Below, in pieces: positions 22,656 to 33,949 of a DNA stretch of 64,000 bases. This DNA is from Nannobrachium achirus (lineage: Eukaryota > Chordata > Actinopteri > Myctophiformes > Myctophidae). The notes beneath the pieces are model-generated. The model worked only from the letters and a program-made list of their open reading frames with translations, searched no databases and was not told the DNA's origin. The stretch spans positions 1,766,001 through 1,830,000 of the forward strand of contig OY997653.1 of the NCBI GenBank assembly GCA_963921795.1, written 5' to 3'. Every line of letters starts with the position of its first letter. The first letter of the stretch is position 1. Both the position numbers and the translations under genes were made by a program.

Positions 22656-24269
22656 TCTACACGTGCACTAAAGCCTTTTGCGCTCCAAGTTCAACTGAAG
22701 GGTTTCACATGAGCCTTTTTGGTTTTTAAGCTTTATTTCAAAAAGTAAAAGTTATTATTACGAAAGATTTTCACCATCTGATAGAGTTCGCAGAGACCTT
22801 TAAAATGATGTAAAAAAGTCATTTTTGCAAAAAATGTCACATAGGCCCTTTGCGCTCCAAGCCCTCGATATGGTGCATATAAAAAAAAGTCCGGATATGT
22901 GACGGAAATGTCCGTATTCCAGAAAGAATCCAAATTAGATATTTTGGGATTCTTGCTCTTTTCGCCCAGTGTATATTTTAAGGAATTTGAATCTAGTCTA
23001 CATTTATTTCTTGGTACAATGACTTAATTGTATGCTTTATTTTTATGCCATTGCATTTTCAGTTCAGGTCAACATTCTATTTCATTAATGTGCTGGATTA
23101 ACAATATTTCATTCTCAGAGTTTTGTACTTTAAAGTTTAATGCACCATACGTTATCAAGTATAGAAGTAACTAATAACTAATTGCAATTATAGTACGTGG
23201 AAACTCTTTGAATTTTACTTGCTTTGTAGTGCAAAAATAAATCAACTTTAATGAATGACATTCAATGGTGTTTTTTATGTGCTATTATTCTTAGTTTTGT
23301 ATTACTTTTATCTTCTTATAAACATGTGGTCTGAAGCAGTGGTTGTGTAGCATTTTTGGCTTGAGACCCAAAAGAGAAATGTTGTCTCCCCAGGACCTAC
23401 AAGTAAAAATAGCCAATCTATAATCTGTAAACTTGTAAGCTCTGCTTTCACTACTTAAAGAAATGAGACTATGTCTTTCTCTCCATAACAGTGGAACTTG
23501 TTGTGATTTGGCACTGTAATCAAAATTAATTTAATTGTCTCCTCAGCTACAGTACAAAACATGAAACAGAATTATGTACAAAATTTTAAAAAAAATTAAA
23601 CAACGTGTGTGTCCCTGCCCTGGTACGAAATATTTTCAAATTTATGTTTGCGGTCTAATTATGCATCAAGTTTGGGAGGTCCTTGTGAAAATGTTCAAGA
23701 ATTAGGAACATAATGGAACATGTCAAGAGTTATTTTGCATCAAAGTAGGAATGCTAACAGTGACATCTAGTGTTGTCATTATGTATACAATCCCAAACCA
23801 AGTAAGATGAGAGCCCAATACATTTTTCAAGATATAGGCTAGAATCTTCTCTAACAAACGGTTGGGCAGGACATTGAAGGGCTCCTGTAGTAATATAATG
23901 TGGGGTTTTTATTAGTTTTTTATTTGAATGTATCCTGTCTATGTTGTTTAATATCAAAGTTTAGATTAGCTCCACGCTGTAAATGCTACTTTATTATTAG
24001 CCTATCTTATTCCACAAGGGAACTTCATTTTTCAGCTTAGCCCAGCTGAGTGCCACCCACAGAGTAGCACTTGGGGGGGTGCAGTTAAGGGTTAGGTGTC
24101 TTACTCAGGGACACTTCGACACAATGCTGGGATCGTACCTGGGAGCTCCGGAGTCCTAGGCGGGCTCACTATAGCCTGGTGTAGCCATACTATATCACAC
24201 ACTGCAGTTAACTGCGTGAGTATTAACATGGTTGGATAGTTTAGCTGTGCGAGGGTAGGCTCACTAACC

Positions 24270-24871
24270 CAGTGTTTCTCAACCACTGTGCCTGGGGACC
24301 TTTGGTGTGCCCCTAAGAAGGGTCAAGTGTGCCCCTTGAAACTGCTTGAAAGCCAGTATTGTATTTATAATTTTAAAAATGTCAGCTTAGGTGGTTCGGG
24401 CATCTAGTGCGGATGCCCACCGAGCGCCTTCCTAGGAAGGTCCTCGATGCACGTCCCACTGGGAGGAGACCCCGTGGCAGACCTAAGACCAGATGGAAGG
24501 ATTATATCTCCAGACTGGCCAGGGAACGCCTTGGTATACTCCCAGAGGGAGTGGAGGAAGTTGCGCAGGATAAGGAAATCTGGAAGTCTCAGTTGGAGCT
24601 GTTACCCCCGCGACCCGATTCCGGATAAGCGGTTGAAGATGGATGGATGGATGGATTTAAACTAGTGAAAACAGCCGATCTACAAGCACACAACGCCTGT
24701 GCTTGTAGATCTGCTGTTTTCACTACTGTTGTGTGACAGCCTTGTATGATGAAGCAGGGCTTTACTTTCCGAAGAAACGTACAAATTATACCCCCGTATT
24801 ATGTTGGTGTGCCCATGGATTCTTGGGACATGAAAAGTGTGTCCATGCAGAAAAAAGGTTGAGAAACACTG
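24270..24871. mobile_element. hAT MITE with 8-bp target duplication
   Basis: Ends CAGTGTTTCTCAACC and GGTTGAGAAACACTG; duplication CACTAACC at 24262-24269 and 24872-24879. The same insertion with the same duplication lies at 38680-39026, so it predates the duplication of the TRIM units. This copy gained a LINE tail and carries a hairpin module at 24662-24727. Confidence 0.9.
24384..24652 (+). mobile_element. LINE 3' end fragment
   Basis: Encodes RRPRGRPKTRWKDYISRLAR and ends in a (GGAT)n tail, characteristic of the C-terminal end and tail of fish non-LTR retrotransposons. 5'-truncated. It sits inside the hAT MITE and is absent from the paralogous element at 38680-39026. Clade (L2/CR1/RTE) not decided. 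Confidence 0.75.
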
Positions 24872-25177
24872 CACTAACCATTCAGCTATGTTTGCCTGCC
24901 ATGTGATGACACTGACCATGATACATGATAGCCTACTAACATGATACTATCATTCAGTTATCTGTCTCATTTAATATGTTTTAATCTGCACCTTTGAACC
25001 TGGTCACAGCACGAAAATGAATCCAGTGAATAATTAACTTTTACAAGGAGTGAAGTATACATTTTGACTGACATCTCAGCAATGTACAGTATGACACTCA
25101 CAAGTAGAATACAGCCACAGCAGTGTGACAGCTGAGCTCATATGACAAAGCTTATTCCTCTCTTCCTGTGCTAACAT

Positions 25178-25401
25178 GGTAGAGAGCAAGAGGATGAGGA
25201 GAGAGATGGAATGAGAAAGAGAGAGACAGAGACTAGTGGAGGATGTGAAGGGTTAACAACTACAGTACAAGGAGGAGTTTCCCTGCAGTGACGCAAATCT
25301 AGTGAAATGAAAGTTGAACTGTGGACTGAGGCAGTGCTCACAACAAGCTCTACAATAGCCTACATTCACTCACAACACGACTTTACAATCATAGTGAAAA
25401 G
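25178..25401 (+). promoter_or_regulatory. TRIM-1 promoter and 5' non-coding exon
   Basis: Conserved with 33637-33852 upstream of TRIM-2, then ends at a strong donor (gtgaaaag|GTGAGT, exon end 25401). The proximal sequence has GAAATGAAAGTT, matching the IRF core AANNGAAA, as expected for an interferon-responsive immune gene (inference). The matching acceptor lies just before the ATG at 27082. Confidence 0.6.
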
Positions 25402-26000
25402 GTGAGTACAGCGGATCAGGACTTAATATTCAGTAACTGTTAAGGTAAAACCATGATCTTATCCTATTTTCACTTTCCTTGACAGTCCTCAATTTAAGGT
25501 TCAAGGTTCAAGGTTGTACTTTATTGTTACGTCTTTTGTACAGGTACATAAGAGTAAAACTTATTCTTTTTCGGCTTCCTTACAGACAATGCAGTGGTAT
25601 ATAAAATAAAGCAGAACAACAGAAGAAAAAGAAAGTTGCCTAATAATGACTTGGGAAGAAAGAGAGTGCAAAAGGAAAAAGAGCAAAGAGAATGAAAAAA
25701 AGCATCCTCAGCTGTGCATGTGCATAAAGTTTGGTGTATTAATGTTACAGTTTGTATGGTTTCCAGGAAGTACAGTAGCAATTCAGTTCAATTCAATTGA
25801 AAGGAGCTTTATTGGTATGAGAAAACATTAGTTTACATTGCCAAAGAGTGTCAAAATATAATAAAAACTGTTGAAAATGGGGGAAATATATACAGTTGGA
25901 GGGGGTACAGCATTGTAAACAGAGCTGTAGCTCTGTTTACTCTGAGCTGTGAGCTGTAGCTGTACTGTTTACTCTGAGCTCTGAGCTGTAGCTGTAGCTC

Positions 26001-26060
26001 CGATCTACATGCTCACAACGCCTCGCGTTGCGAGGCGTTGTGAGCATGTAGATCTGCTAT
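26001..26060. repeat. Perfect palindromic hairpin module
   Basis: Arms 'cgatctacatgctcacaacg' and complement around 'cctcgcgttgcgagg', in the TRIM-1 5' intron. Confidence 0.85.
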
Positions 26061-26291
26061 TTTCACAATGTTCGCCTCTTGCTTAATTAATATTTGACAG
26101 TTTGGCCAACAGTATGTCACATTGTGTCTTATACTGTATACAGTATAGGCCCTGGGACGTGCTGGCCATTGGGAAAAGCGGGAAAACTCCCAAACGGCCG
26201 GTTCATTCCCGGCCTGGACCGGCCGGCCATTAGGAAAAAAATCAAATGTCGGCCTTCGTTCCATTTTGGGGGCTAGGCGGCCAACAAAGTA

Positions 26292-26557
26292 AATCGTCAC
26301 TGTCGGGCAGAAACCTTGTATCTCCAAGTTTCAAATTTGTACATTTTTTCGCAAAGTAAAGCCCTGCTTCATCATACAAGGCCATCGCACAAAAGTAGTG
26401 AAAACAGCCGATCTACAAGCACACAACGCCTCGCGGTGCGAGGTGTTGTGTGCTTGTAGATCGGCTGTTTTCATTAGTTTAAATCATTTTAAAAATAAAT
26501 GACAAATACAAAACAAACGGTTTTGGACATGCAAGGTTTCCACCCGACAACGACGAA
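26292..26557. mobile_element. MITE with TATCGTCG-type ends and central hairpin
   Basis: Left 'atcgtcactgtcgggcagaa' and right inverted 'ttccacccgacaacgacg' flank a large hairpin (26398-26475). The same element type recurs at 42700-42917 and 47946-48181 and within other MITEs. Confidence 0.7.
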
Positions 26558-27081
26558 ATATAACTCATGTAATTGGCCCACTGGCTTGTCACTTGTCATG
26601 ATCTGAAATGGCAAATCTTTGAGTACCAGCAGCGCTATAGAGAGAGATCTCTCTCTATAGCGCGCAATGAGGGCCTCTCCAACTCTTTTTCCTGGGCTGA
26701 ATCAGGGGCCCAGTATGTCCCTGTATAGGCCTAACAGTATATACAGGGTATAAAGCTTTTATACCCTCTCTCCTCAATATGACTTCAGTTGTATACAAAA
26801 AAGCCTCAGATTTAAAATGTTAAAGATAGCAGCTCTTATACTGTATGTGCAGTAGGTCTAGATGTCAATCAATGGTTTGCAGTCCTTAGGGTGGTTGTAT
26901 TCCATTCTCAAGCCTTCTTTTATTGCAACAGTTCACACATCTTGCTGCTGCTGTGTTCACATGTTATATGTTTCCCAGTATGCATGGGAGTTTTTTGTCG
27001 TTGGTCATGTTTTCAAACTCACTTTAGGTGCATGTAGTATCGTTAGTTATTGTTCTTTTTATTTATTTCCAGTGTGTAGAC

Positions 27082-28692
27082 ATGGCCTCTGCCAGCATTC
27101 TCCTGTCTGAAGAGCAGTTCCTGTGTTCTATCTGTCTGGATGTGTTCACTGATCCAGTCACCACTCCATGTGGACACAACTACTGCAAAACCTGCATCAC
27201 ACATTACTGGGACACCAGTGATGTGTGTCAGTGTCCACTATGCAACGAAACCTTCGATAAGAGACCAAAGTTCTCTGTTAATAAAGTTCTTTCAGAGATG
27301 GCTGATCAGTTCAGGAAGTCAAAGCTGCGTAAAGACACTTCCAGCTCAAACCCAGAACCTGCTGAACCAGATGAAGTCTCCTGTGACGTCTGTACTGAGA
27401 CCAAGCTCAAAGCCTTGAAGTCATGTCTGGTGTGTCTAGTCTCTTACTGTGAGACTCACCTGGAGCCTCATCTGAGAGTCACAGCATTACAACGACACAA
27501 ACTAATCGACCCTGTAAAGAACCTGGAAGACTTTATTTGTAAGAAACACGAAAAACCTCTGGAGATGTTCTGTAAGACTGACAACAAGTGTGTTTGTCAG
27601 ATGTGCATTAAGTCAGACCACAAGTTACATCAGATTATATCTCTGAAAGAGGCATATGAAGGAAAGAAGGCTGAGCTGGGAACGACAGAGGCTGATGTTA
27701 AGCAGATGATCCAGGAGAGACGAGAGAAGATTCAGGAGGTCACACACTCAGTACAGCTCAGTAAGAAAGATGCAGACAGACAGACTGCAGACAGTGTGCA
27801 GGTCTTCACTGCACTGATCAGCTGTATTCAGAGAAGCCAGGCTGAGCTCATTGATGTGATTGAAGAGAAGCAGAAAACGACAGAGAAACAGGCTGAAGGC
27901 TTCATTAACGATCTGCAACAAGAAATCACTGAGTTAAAGAAGAGAAGCTCTGAGCTGAAGCAGCTCTCACACACTGAAGACCACCTCCACTTCCTCCAGA
28001 ACTTCCCAGACATCAACACCTCTCCACCCACCGAGGTCAATATCCATCAGTTTTCATTTGTAGGGACTGTGAAGACAGCTCTGAAGACACTCAGTCAGGA
28101 GATGGAGAAGGAGCTGCGTGAAGCTGAGCTGAGAATGGTCCAGCAATATGCAGTGGATGTGACTCTGGACCCTGATACAGCACATCCCAATCTCATCCTG
28201 TCTGAGGATGGAAAACAAGTGAGTGATGGAAACATAAAGAAGAATCTCCCAAACAACAAAGAGAGATTCTCTGAACATAGACGTGTCTTAGGAAAACAAA
28301 GCTTCTCCTCAGGAAGGTTTTACTATGAGGTTCAGGTTAAAGGGAAGACATATTGGACTGTAGGAGTTGCCAGAGAGTCCATCAACAGGAAACAACAAGC
28401 CAACAACAGTTACTGGTCTATGCATTTGAGGAATGGAAATGAGTACAGGGCTAATGCTGGCTCTTCAGTCCTCCTCCCTGTAACAGAGAAGGTCCAGACA
28501 GTGGGAGTGTTTGTGGATTATGAGGAGGGTCTGGTCTCCTTTTATGATGTGGAGACCAGAGTTCATCTCTACTCTTTCACTGGCTGCACCTTCACTGACA
28601 AACTCCATCCAATCATGAATCCAGGTTCTAACATTTTTGGAGGTACAAACTCTGCTCCTCTGATCATCTCTCCTGTCAATCACACAGATTAG
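27082..28692 (+). CDS. TRIM E3 ubiquitin ligase (RING-B-box-CC-PRY/SPRY), TRIM-1
   Basis: Predicted 536-residue E3 ubiquitin ligase, probably cytoplasmic and immune-related. Visible domains: C3HC4 RING with C15, C18, C30, H32, C35, C38, C51, C54; B-box 1 about 101-142; B-box 2 starting CKKHEKPLEMFC at 153; coiled coil about 190-310; PRY-SPRY about 350-530 (VDVTLDPDTAHPNLILSEDG, later FYYEVQVKG). The whole coding sequence is one exon. I start at 27082 (acATGG, directly after an acceptor-like tatttccag/gtgtag) rather than at the upstream in-frame ATG 27028, which lies in the intron side and is not conserved in TRIM-2. A non-coding exon at about 25300-25401 likely precedes it. Closest to fish TRIM25/TRIM47/TRIM16-like expansions; exact orthology cannot be told. 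It is convergent with the spare CPSF3 exon downstream. Confidence 0.93.
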   Translation: MASASILLSEEQFLCSICLDVFTDPVTTPCGHNYCKTCITHYWDTSDVCQCPLCNETFDKRPKFSVNKVLSEMADQFRKSKLRKDTSSSNPEPAEPDEVSCDVCTETKLKALKSCLVCLVSYCETHLEPHLRVTALQRHKLIDPVKNLEDFICKKHEKPLEMFCKTDNKCVCQMCIKSDHKLHQIISLKEAYEGKKAELGTTEADVKQMIQERREKIQEVTHSVQLSKKDADRQTADSVQVFTALISCIQRSQAELIDVIEEKQKTTEKQAEGFINDLQQEITELKKRSSELKQLSHTEDHLHFLQNFPDINTSPPTEVNIHQFSFVGTVKTALKTLSQEMEKELREAELRMVQQYAVDVTLDPDTAHPNLILSEDGKQVSDGNIKKNLPNNKERFSEHRRVLGKQSFSSGRFYYEVQVKGKTYWTVGVARESINRKQQANNSYWSMHLRNGNEYRANAGSSVLLPVTEKVQTVGVFVDYEEGLVSFYDVETRVHLYSFTGCTFTDKLHPIMNPGSNIFGGTNSAPLIISPVNHTD

Positions 28693-28809
28693 ACTAATTT
28701 AATCTTCAGTTAGTTTTCAATTAAGACAATGTGTCATTCTTACAGATGCATTCTATGGAGAAAGCAATTTGGATAAAACATGTTTTTCTCTTTCTTTCTT
28801 TTTTTTTTA

Positions 28810-30010
28810 GTCTAGTCTACATTTATTTCTTGGTACAATGACTTAATTATTTTTATGCCATTGCATTTTAAGTTCAGTTCAGGTCAACATTCTATTTCAT
28901 TAATGTGCAGGAATAACAATATTTCATTCTCAGAGTTTTGTACTTTAAAGTTTAATGCACCGTACGTTATCAAGTATAGAAGTAACTAATAACTAATTGC
29001 AATTATGTGGAAATGGCTGTGAACTCTTTGAATTTTACTCACTTTGTAGTGCAAACATAAATCAACTTTAATGAATGACATTCAATTGTGTTTTTTATCT
29101 GCCATCATTCTTAGTGTTGTATTGCTTTTATCTTCTTATAAAAAAGTGGTCTGAATTTAGTGGTTGTGTAACATTTTTGGCTTGAGACCCAAAAGAGAAA
29201 TGTTGTCTCCCAAGGACCTACAAGTAAAAATAGCCAATCTATAATCTGTAAGCTCCGCTTTCACTACTTCTCAGAAATGAGACTATGTATAAGAAAGACT
29301 TTTCTCTCCACTGTTATGTTAAGTGTGTCGAGACAACTTGTTGTGATTTGGCACTGTAATCAAAATTAATTTAATTGTCTCCTCAGCTACAGTATAAAAC
29401 ATGAAACTGAATTATGTACAAAAATTTAACAAAACATTAAACAACGTGTGTCCCTGCCCTGGTACGAAATATTTTCAAATGAATGTTTGCGGTCTAATTA
29501 TGCATCAAGTTTGGGAGGTCCTTGTGAAAATGTTCAAGAATTAGGAACATAATGGAACATGTCAAGAGTTATTTTGCATCAAAGTAGGAATGTTAACAGT
29601 GACATCTAGTGTTGTCATTATGTATACAATCCCAAACCAAGTAAGACAGAGCCCAATACATTTTTCAAGATATAGGCTAGAATCTTCTCTAACAAACGTT
29701 TGGGCAGGACATTGAAGGGCTCCTGTAGTAGTAATATGTGGGTTTTTTATAATTTTTTTATTTGAATGTATCCTGTCTATGTTGTTTAAATCATTTTTAA
29801 AATGATAAATACAATACTAGCTTTCAAGCATTTTCAAGGGGCACACTTGACCCTTCTCAGGGGCACACCAAAGGTCCCCAGGCACAGTGGTTGAGAAACA
29901 CTGGGCTAGGCTCACTAACCATTCATCTATGTCTGCCCCCATGTCATGACACTGACCATGATACAATACATGATAGCCTACTGACATGATACTATCATTC
30001 ACTCTCCCCA
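28810..30010. repeat. TRIM-1 3' flank (copy 1)
   Basis: Homologous to copy 0 (22975-24967) and copy 2 (37597-39130), probably holding the TRIM 3' UTR. The hAT MITE of the other copies is reduced here to an inverted fragment at about 29815-29916. Confidence 0.75.
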
Positions 30011-30594
30011 ATAAACTTCATTGCTTCCAATTCCCCATTTAATTGTACTTGTACTTTATTCTGATAGTAATCATTGCTATAGTGTTCACTAACAGGGGTC
30101 TCCCCATCTCTTCAGCTCTATAATGAAGAGGACAATACATTTTCTGAAGAAAGAAAAAAAAGAAAAAAAAAAGAAAAGTCATGTACCCTACATTTAAATG
30201 GCTGTTCTGTTTAATATAACAGAGACATTCAGTCTGTGTGTATATTATATGTTCAACACTTGCTTTTCCTTACAGCCAGCTAGTCACAATCACAAATATT
30301 AACAGTTCTAATAATAACTTAGTTATAGTTAATATACGCAACATTACAAAACCACTGGAGGAGACACAATGGACCGTCAAATAATATTTATTTCACTGTA
30401 AAGGAATTCATTTAACAATTATAGTTTATAGAAAACAAGAAAAGTACAAAAACAAAACTGGTGTGAAATATCAATATCAACCGAGAATGATTCCTTTGGA
30501 ATCATGTTCTAAACAAAGACTCCCGATCTTTGTTTTCCTGAGGCAACAGATTCACAAAATGGATGTTTTTATGGGTTTGTGTGTCAGATTGTGT

Positions 30595-30706
30595 AAATGT
30601 TAATGAAGCATTATGATGTCACATTATACTCACATGTTAATGAAGCATTATGATGTCATTATACTCACATGTTAATGAAGCATTATGATGTCATTATACT
30701 CACATC
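30595..30706. repeat. Three-unit minisatellite
   Basis: About 38-bp units containing 'gttaatgaagcattatgatg'; the same triplet is at about 39757-39868. Confidence 0.8.
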
Positions 30707-30815
30707 CTACACTTTACATCCCCAAATCTACACCTTTAACATGTCAAGACCTGAGGGAGATTCTACCAATCATCTGTCGAATCTATAAAACTCGTACTTT
30801 TCGGGATTTAAATTC

Positions 30816-30890
30816 AAAAGTAACAGATCGACAAGCTCGAAACGCATTGTTTTGGGCAGCGTTTCGCGCGTGTAGATCTGCTACTTTTGT
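30816..30890. repeat. Palindromic hairpin module, aaaagta subtype
   Basis: Arms with 'cagatcgacaagctcgaaac' and 'gtttcgcgcgtgtagatctg'; duplicated at about 39973-40047. Confidence 0.8.
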
Positions 30891-31125
30891 GTGACACTGT
30901 CGTATGATCAAGGGTTAAAGGCCAGTACATGCTCCTTTCCGACATTCAAACTTTTTCTTCTGACAGGGAGGTGATGTGTAACCACAAGTTGATGTCATTC
31001 CGAACTTCTGACAGTCAGTCTGTCCAAAACTGGTGATTTTTGGACAGACTTCTTCCTCCGTCGGGGCAGAAATCGCTACGTTTTTTCTTTCGTAAATTAA
31101 CGCCCTACTTGATCATACTACAGCG

Positions 31126-31575
31126 TAGGGGTGGGCGATATGGAAAAAGACAATATCACAATATTTCCCCAAGCTGTATCACGATACATGATTTTATCAC
31201 GATTTTGTTTTTTATGGTTATTTTTCAAGTTATTCGACAAAAACTAGACTCTCTGGGTTCCTTTTGGGAGGTCTAAATTGAACTTTACAAGTATGTAACT
31301 CTGACAGTATACAAATGAGGGTCCATTTGGTTCCATTTTAATGCTGTCAGAGTTAAGTGGAGAACCTTGACATTTTAAAGTTTGAGAACCACTGATTTAG
31401 ACCAAAATGCAGGTTTAAATTGAATTCTGCAATGAATCTCTGTATTAACGATTAAACAGGATTTCTTACAAGGCTCCCTCAATTGTATCACGATATATAG
31501 GATACCTCTGAAAAGGCATATCGTGGAGACATTGTATCGTCTCAAAGATAATTATCACCATATCGCCCACCCCTA
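31126..31575. mobile_element. hAT-like MITE, 450 bp
   Basis: Ends TAGGGGTGGGCGATATGG and its complement CCATATCGCCCACCCCTA; 8-bp duplication CTACAGCG at 31118-31125 and 31576-31583. Co-duplicated with the CPSF3 end (40283-40732). Confidence 0.92.
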
Positions 31576-31836
31576 CTACAGCGTCGCACAAAAACATTAA
31601 AAGTAGCAAAAGTATCACGCTCGAGCTTGTTGATCTGCTACTTTTGAATTTGAATCCTCAAAAGTTAACAATTTTGGAAATAAAGAGGATTCCACCCGAC
31701 CAGAGATGATGCATTGTGGTCTTTATGAGCTCAAATAGAAAAGGTAGGGGAAGAAAGCTCTCCGTCTCTCGTTTCCGGGTCTGAATGAGGCTGTGATGGC
31801 GGGAGGAGGAGCCAGAGGGGGGCGTGTCTGGTCCAA

Positions 31837-31938
31837 TCAGATGACGGGGTTGAGGGCGTCGTAGAGACGCTGCACGGCCACCTCCACCATCTCCCTGAGA
31901 GACTCGTCATCAGCACTGCCTTCCTCGTACTCCACCGT
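31837..31938 (-). CDS. CPSF3 terminal exon, distal duplicate
   Basis: Minus-strand 102-bp exon, 33 codons plus TGA, preceded by a good acceptor (tgtgtttgcag). It encodes [20 protein letters not shown] and continues [13 protein letters not shown], matching the known C-terminal end of CPSF3. Compared with the copy at 40994-41095 there is one amino-acid change (EVAVQ against ELAVQ); vertebrate CPSF3 has L there, so this is the derived copy. Frame, stop and acceptor are intact. It lies 9.1 kb downstream of the proximal copy in the CPSF3 direction, so it could serve as an alternative last exon, or be an unused passenger of the TRIM duplication. Confidence 0.85.
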   Translation of the reverse strand, partial: TVEYEEGSADDESLREMVEVAVQRLYDALNPVI

Positions 31939-32527
31939 CTGCAAACACACCATCATCATCACCATTTAGGCCTAGAATTATTGAACGCTTTAACAGGTGA
32001 AAAATAGCAGATATACAGCATTTCAGCTGCAGTACCACCTTTGGCCTGAACTGCGCCACCCCCCCCCCCCCCCACCCCAAAAAATAAGTTTTTATTTCTT
32101 TTTTGATGATGACGTCACAATCGGCAGATGACGTCACAATCGGCAGCAAATCTGGATAGCCTGTTTTGAGAACCCGTGGGATACTTTTAACCTTCGCCTT
32201 CTCAAAACCAGAGAAAGACACAACGGACTTTGTGAGGATATAAGGTGCTAGTGGTACCCCAAAAAAAGGTTTTAAAATAGGAAAAGTGAAATTTCATGGT
32301 GTATCACCTTTAAAGCATATGTATTTTTTGTATTATTTCACTCTATAGTAAAGTCTATGAGAGCCCAACTTTAGACAAATCTGCGATGCCCCAAAGCCAA
32401 AATTTTTCCATATGGCATGTTCTAACTGTGTGCCAAATTTCATGCTTCTTTCATAAAGTGCACGATTACATCAAAATACTGCCCGAAACGCCTGGACTAT
32501 TTTTTATATTACCACTTGAACCCTAAC

Positions 32528-33485
32528 GTCCATATTCTGAGAACCTTTAGCCAAAAATAGCAGATCTACAAGCTCACCTCGCCTCGCATAGATCGGCTAT
32601 TTTTTGCAAAGAGGTTTGGTGTAGAGGGGAAAAAGAGCAGACTAAGTACAGAGTGAAAGGTCAAGTTTATTAAGTATTGACGGTTCAAGTGGTTAAATAT
32701 GTGGAACCACAAATTGACATGAATACAATTAAAATACACTGATGATTGTGCTGTCAAACAATAAATCTATATGGAATCTGGGGGTCCTAGCCAGGCGGCT
32801 TCGTGATATAATCGTTCACTTTGTGATACAAGTGCCAAATTTTGCACAAAGTTTCCTCTGGACCTACTTTTTCCGAAAAGCAAGTTAGCCACTCAATTAA
32901 AAACAAATAGGGTTGGGGTCCCATTGACTTTCTATACAGTAAAATAATACAACAAAATAAATCTGCTTTAAGTAGCAAGTGAGGGGTCAAACTAGGGGTT
33001 TTTCATGAGCCTGAATCCAATGCAAGCGTTTGTTTTGCACGAAAAACATTCCTTGGGCTAGAAAGGCCCCCACGAAAGCGTGAAAACCACGGTGAAAAGT
33101 GATGACTCATGACTAAACCATAGTTTGTGGTAGCCTTTTCTAGCCCGATGAATGTTTTTTGTGCAAAGCACATGCTTACAATGGATTCAGCACCATGAAA
33201 AACCCCTAGTTTGACCCCTCACATGCTATTTGAAGCGGATTTGTATTCTTTTACTGTATAGAAAGTCAATGGGACCCCAACCCAATTTGTTTTTAATTGA
33301 GTGGCTAACTTGCTTTCTGAACAAGTAGGTCCTAGCCTAGGCATTGTTCATGCCAAATGTGTTGCTTGTAGCCTATCACAAAGTGAACGATTCTATCAAT
33401 AAATTGACTTGGGGCCGCTTGACTATCCCTGCTTCATCTCTCTCTCAGCTGAGGGGTCCTTGGCCTGAAAACGTTGAAGACCCCT
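32528..33485. mobile_element. hAT-like element split by a foldback
   Basis: Its two parts (32528-32780 and about 33427-33485, ending 'aaaacgttgaagacccctgg') correspond to one continuous element at 59828-60249. It carries a hairpin module at about 32552-32607. Confidence 0.65.
32780..33440. mobile_element. Foldback element, about 660 bp
   Basis: Imperfect inverted arms of over 200 bp: for example 'gcaagttagccactcaatta' at about 32880 pairs with the complement near 33295, and 'ggggtcaaactaggggtttt' pairs with 'aaaaacccctagtttgaccc'. Inserted into the hAT-like element above. Confidence 0.75.
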
Positions 33486-33636
33486 GGCTGGCCTAGACTA
33501 GAGTATAGCCTAGGTCTCATCATTCAACAGACCAGGCTCAGCTGACACCCACGGGTGAGTCCACTCAGGGCAATCAGCGAGGGGAAACAGACTGAACTCT
33601 ATCCAAGACAAAAGTAATGGGCCAGTGAAGTGGTAG

Positions 33637-33852
33637 AGAACAATTCAAATAGGAGAGTGGAATGAGACAGACAGTCAGAGACTAGTGGAGGATGTGAAGG
33701 GTTAACAACTAACTACAGTACAAGGAGGAGTTTCTCAGTGACGCATATCTAGTGAAATGAAAGTTAAACTGTGAAACGAAGGCAGCGCTCACAACAAGCT
33801 CTAGGCTACAAATACATTAATCAAACACAGCTTTTAGGAACACAGTGAAAAG
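33637..33852 (+). promoter_or_regulatory. TRIM-2 promoter and 5' non-coding exon
   Basis: Counterpart of 25178-25401, with the same GAAATGAAAGTT IRF-like site and the same donor (gtgaaaag|GTGAGT, exon end 33852). It shares 'actagtggaggatgtgaagg' and 'gctcacaacaagctct'. Confidence 0.6.
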
Positions 33853-33949
33853 GTGAGTAGGCTACAGCAGATAAGGGCTTAATATTCAGTAACTGGGAAT
33901 TAAGTTGCAACTGTCTGTATCTAGAAATTCCCCAGTCTAATGTTTTGGT

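Larger units (their letters stand above)
22975..24967. repeat. TRIM-unit remnant (copy 0): 3' flank only
   Basis: From 'ggaatttgaatctagtctac' this matches the downstream flanks of TRIM-1 (28810 onward) and TRIM-2 (37597 onward), with shared landmarks such as 'gtgacatctagtgttgtcat'. No TRIM coding sequence precedes it; foldback-related sequence abuts instead. The match to copy 2 ends at about 24967. It is read as a third TRIM unit whose gene was lost. Confidence 0.8.
30210..32017. repeat. Duplicated CPSF3 3'-end segment, copy 1
   Basis: Almost identical to 39355-41174, including MITE, minisatellite and the CPSF3 terminal exon. Similarity stops at about 32017 within the first arm of a hairpin module ('atagcagatataca'), which marks the duplication breakpoint. 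Confidence 0.85.

Noticed and set aside
27028-27081. Upstream in-frame ATG extending TRIM-1 by 18 residues (and 35794 for TRIM-2)
   Set aside because: Both extensions are unrelated to each other and lie 5' of an acceptor-like sequence; the protein matches begin at MAS.
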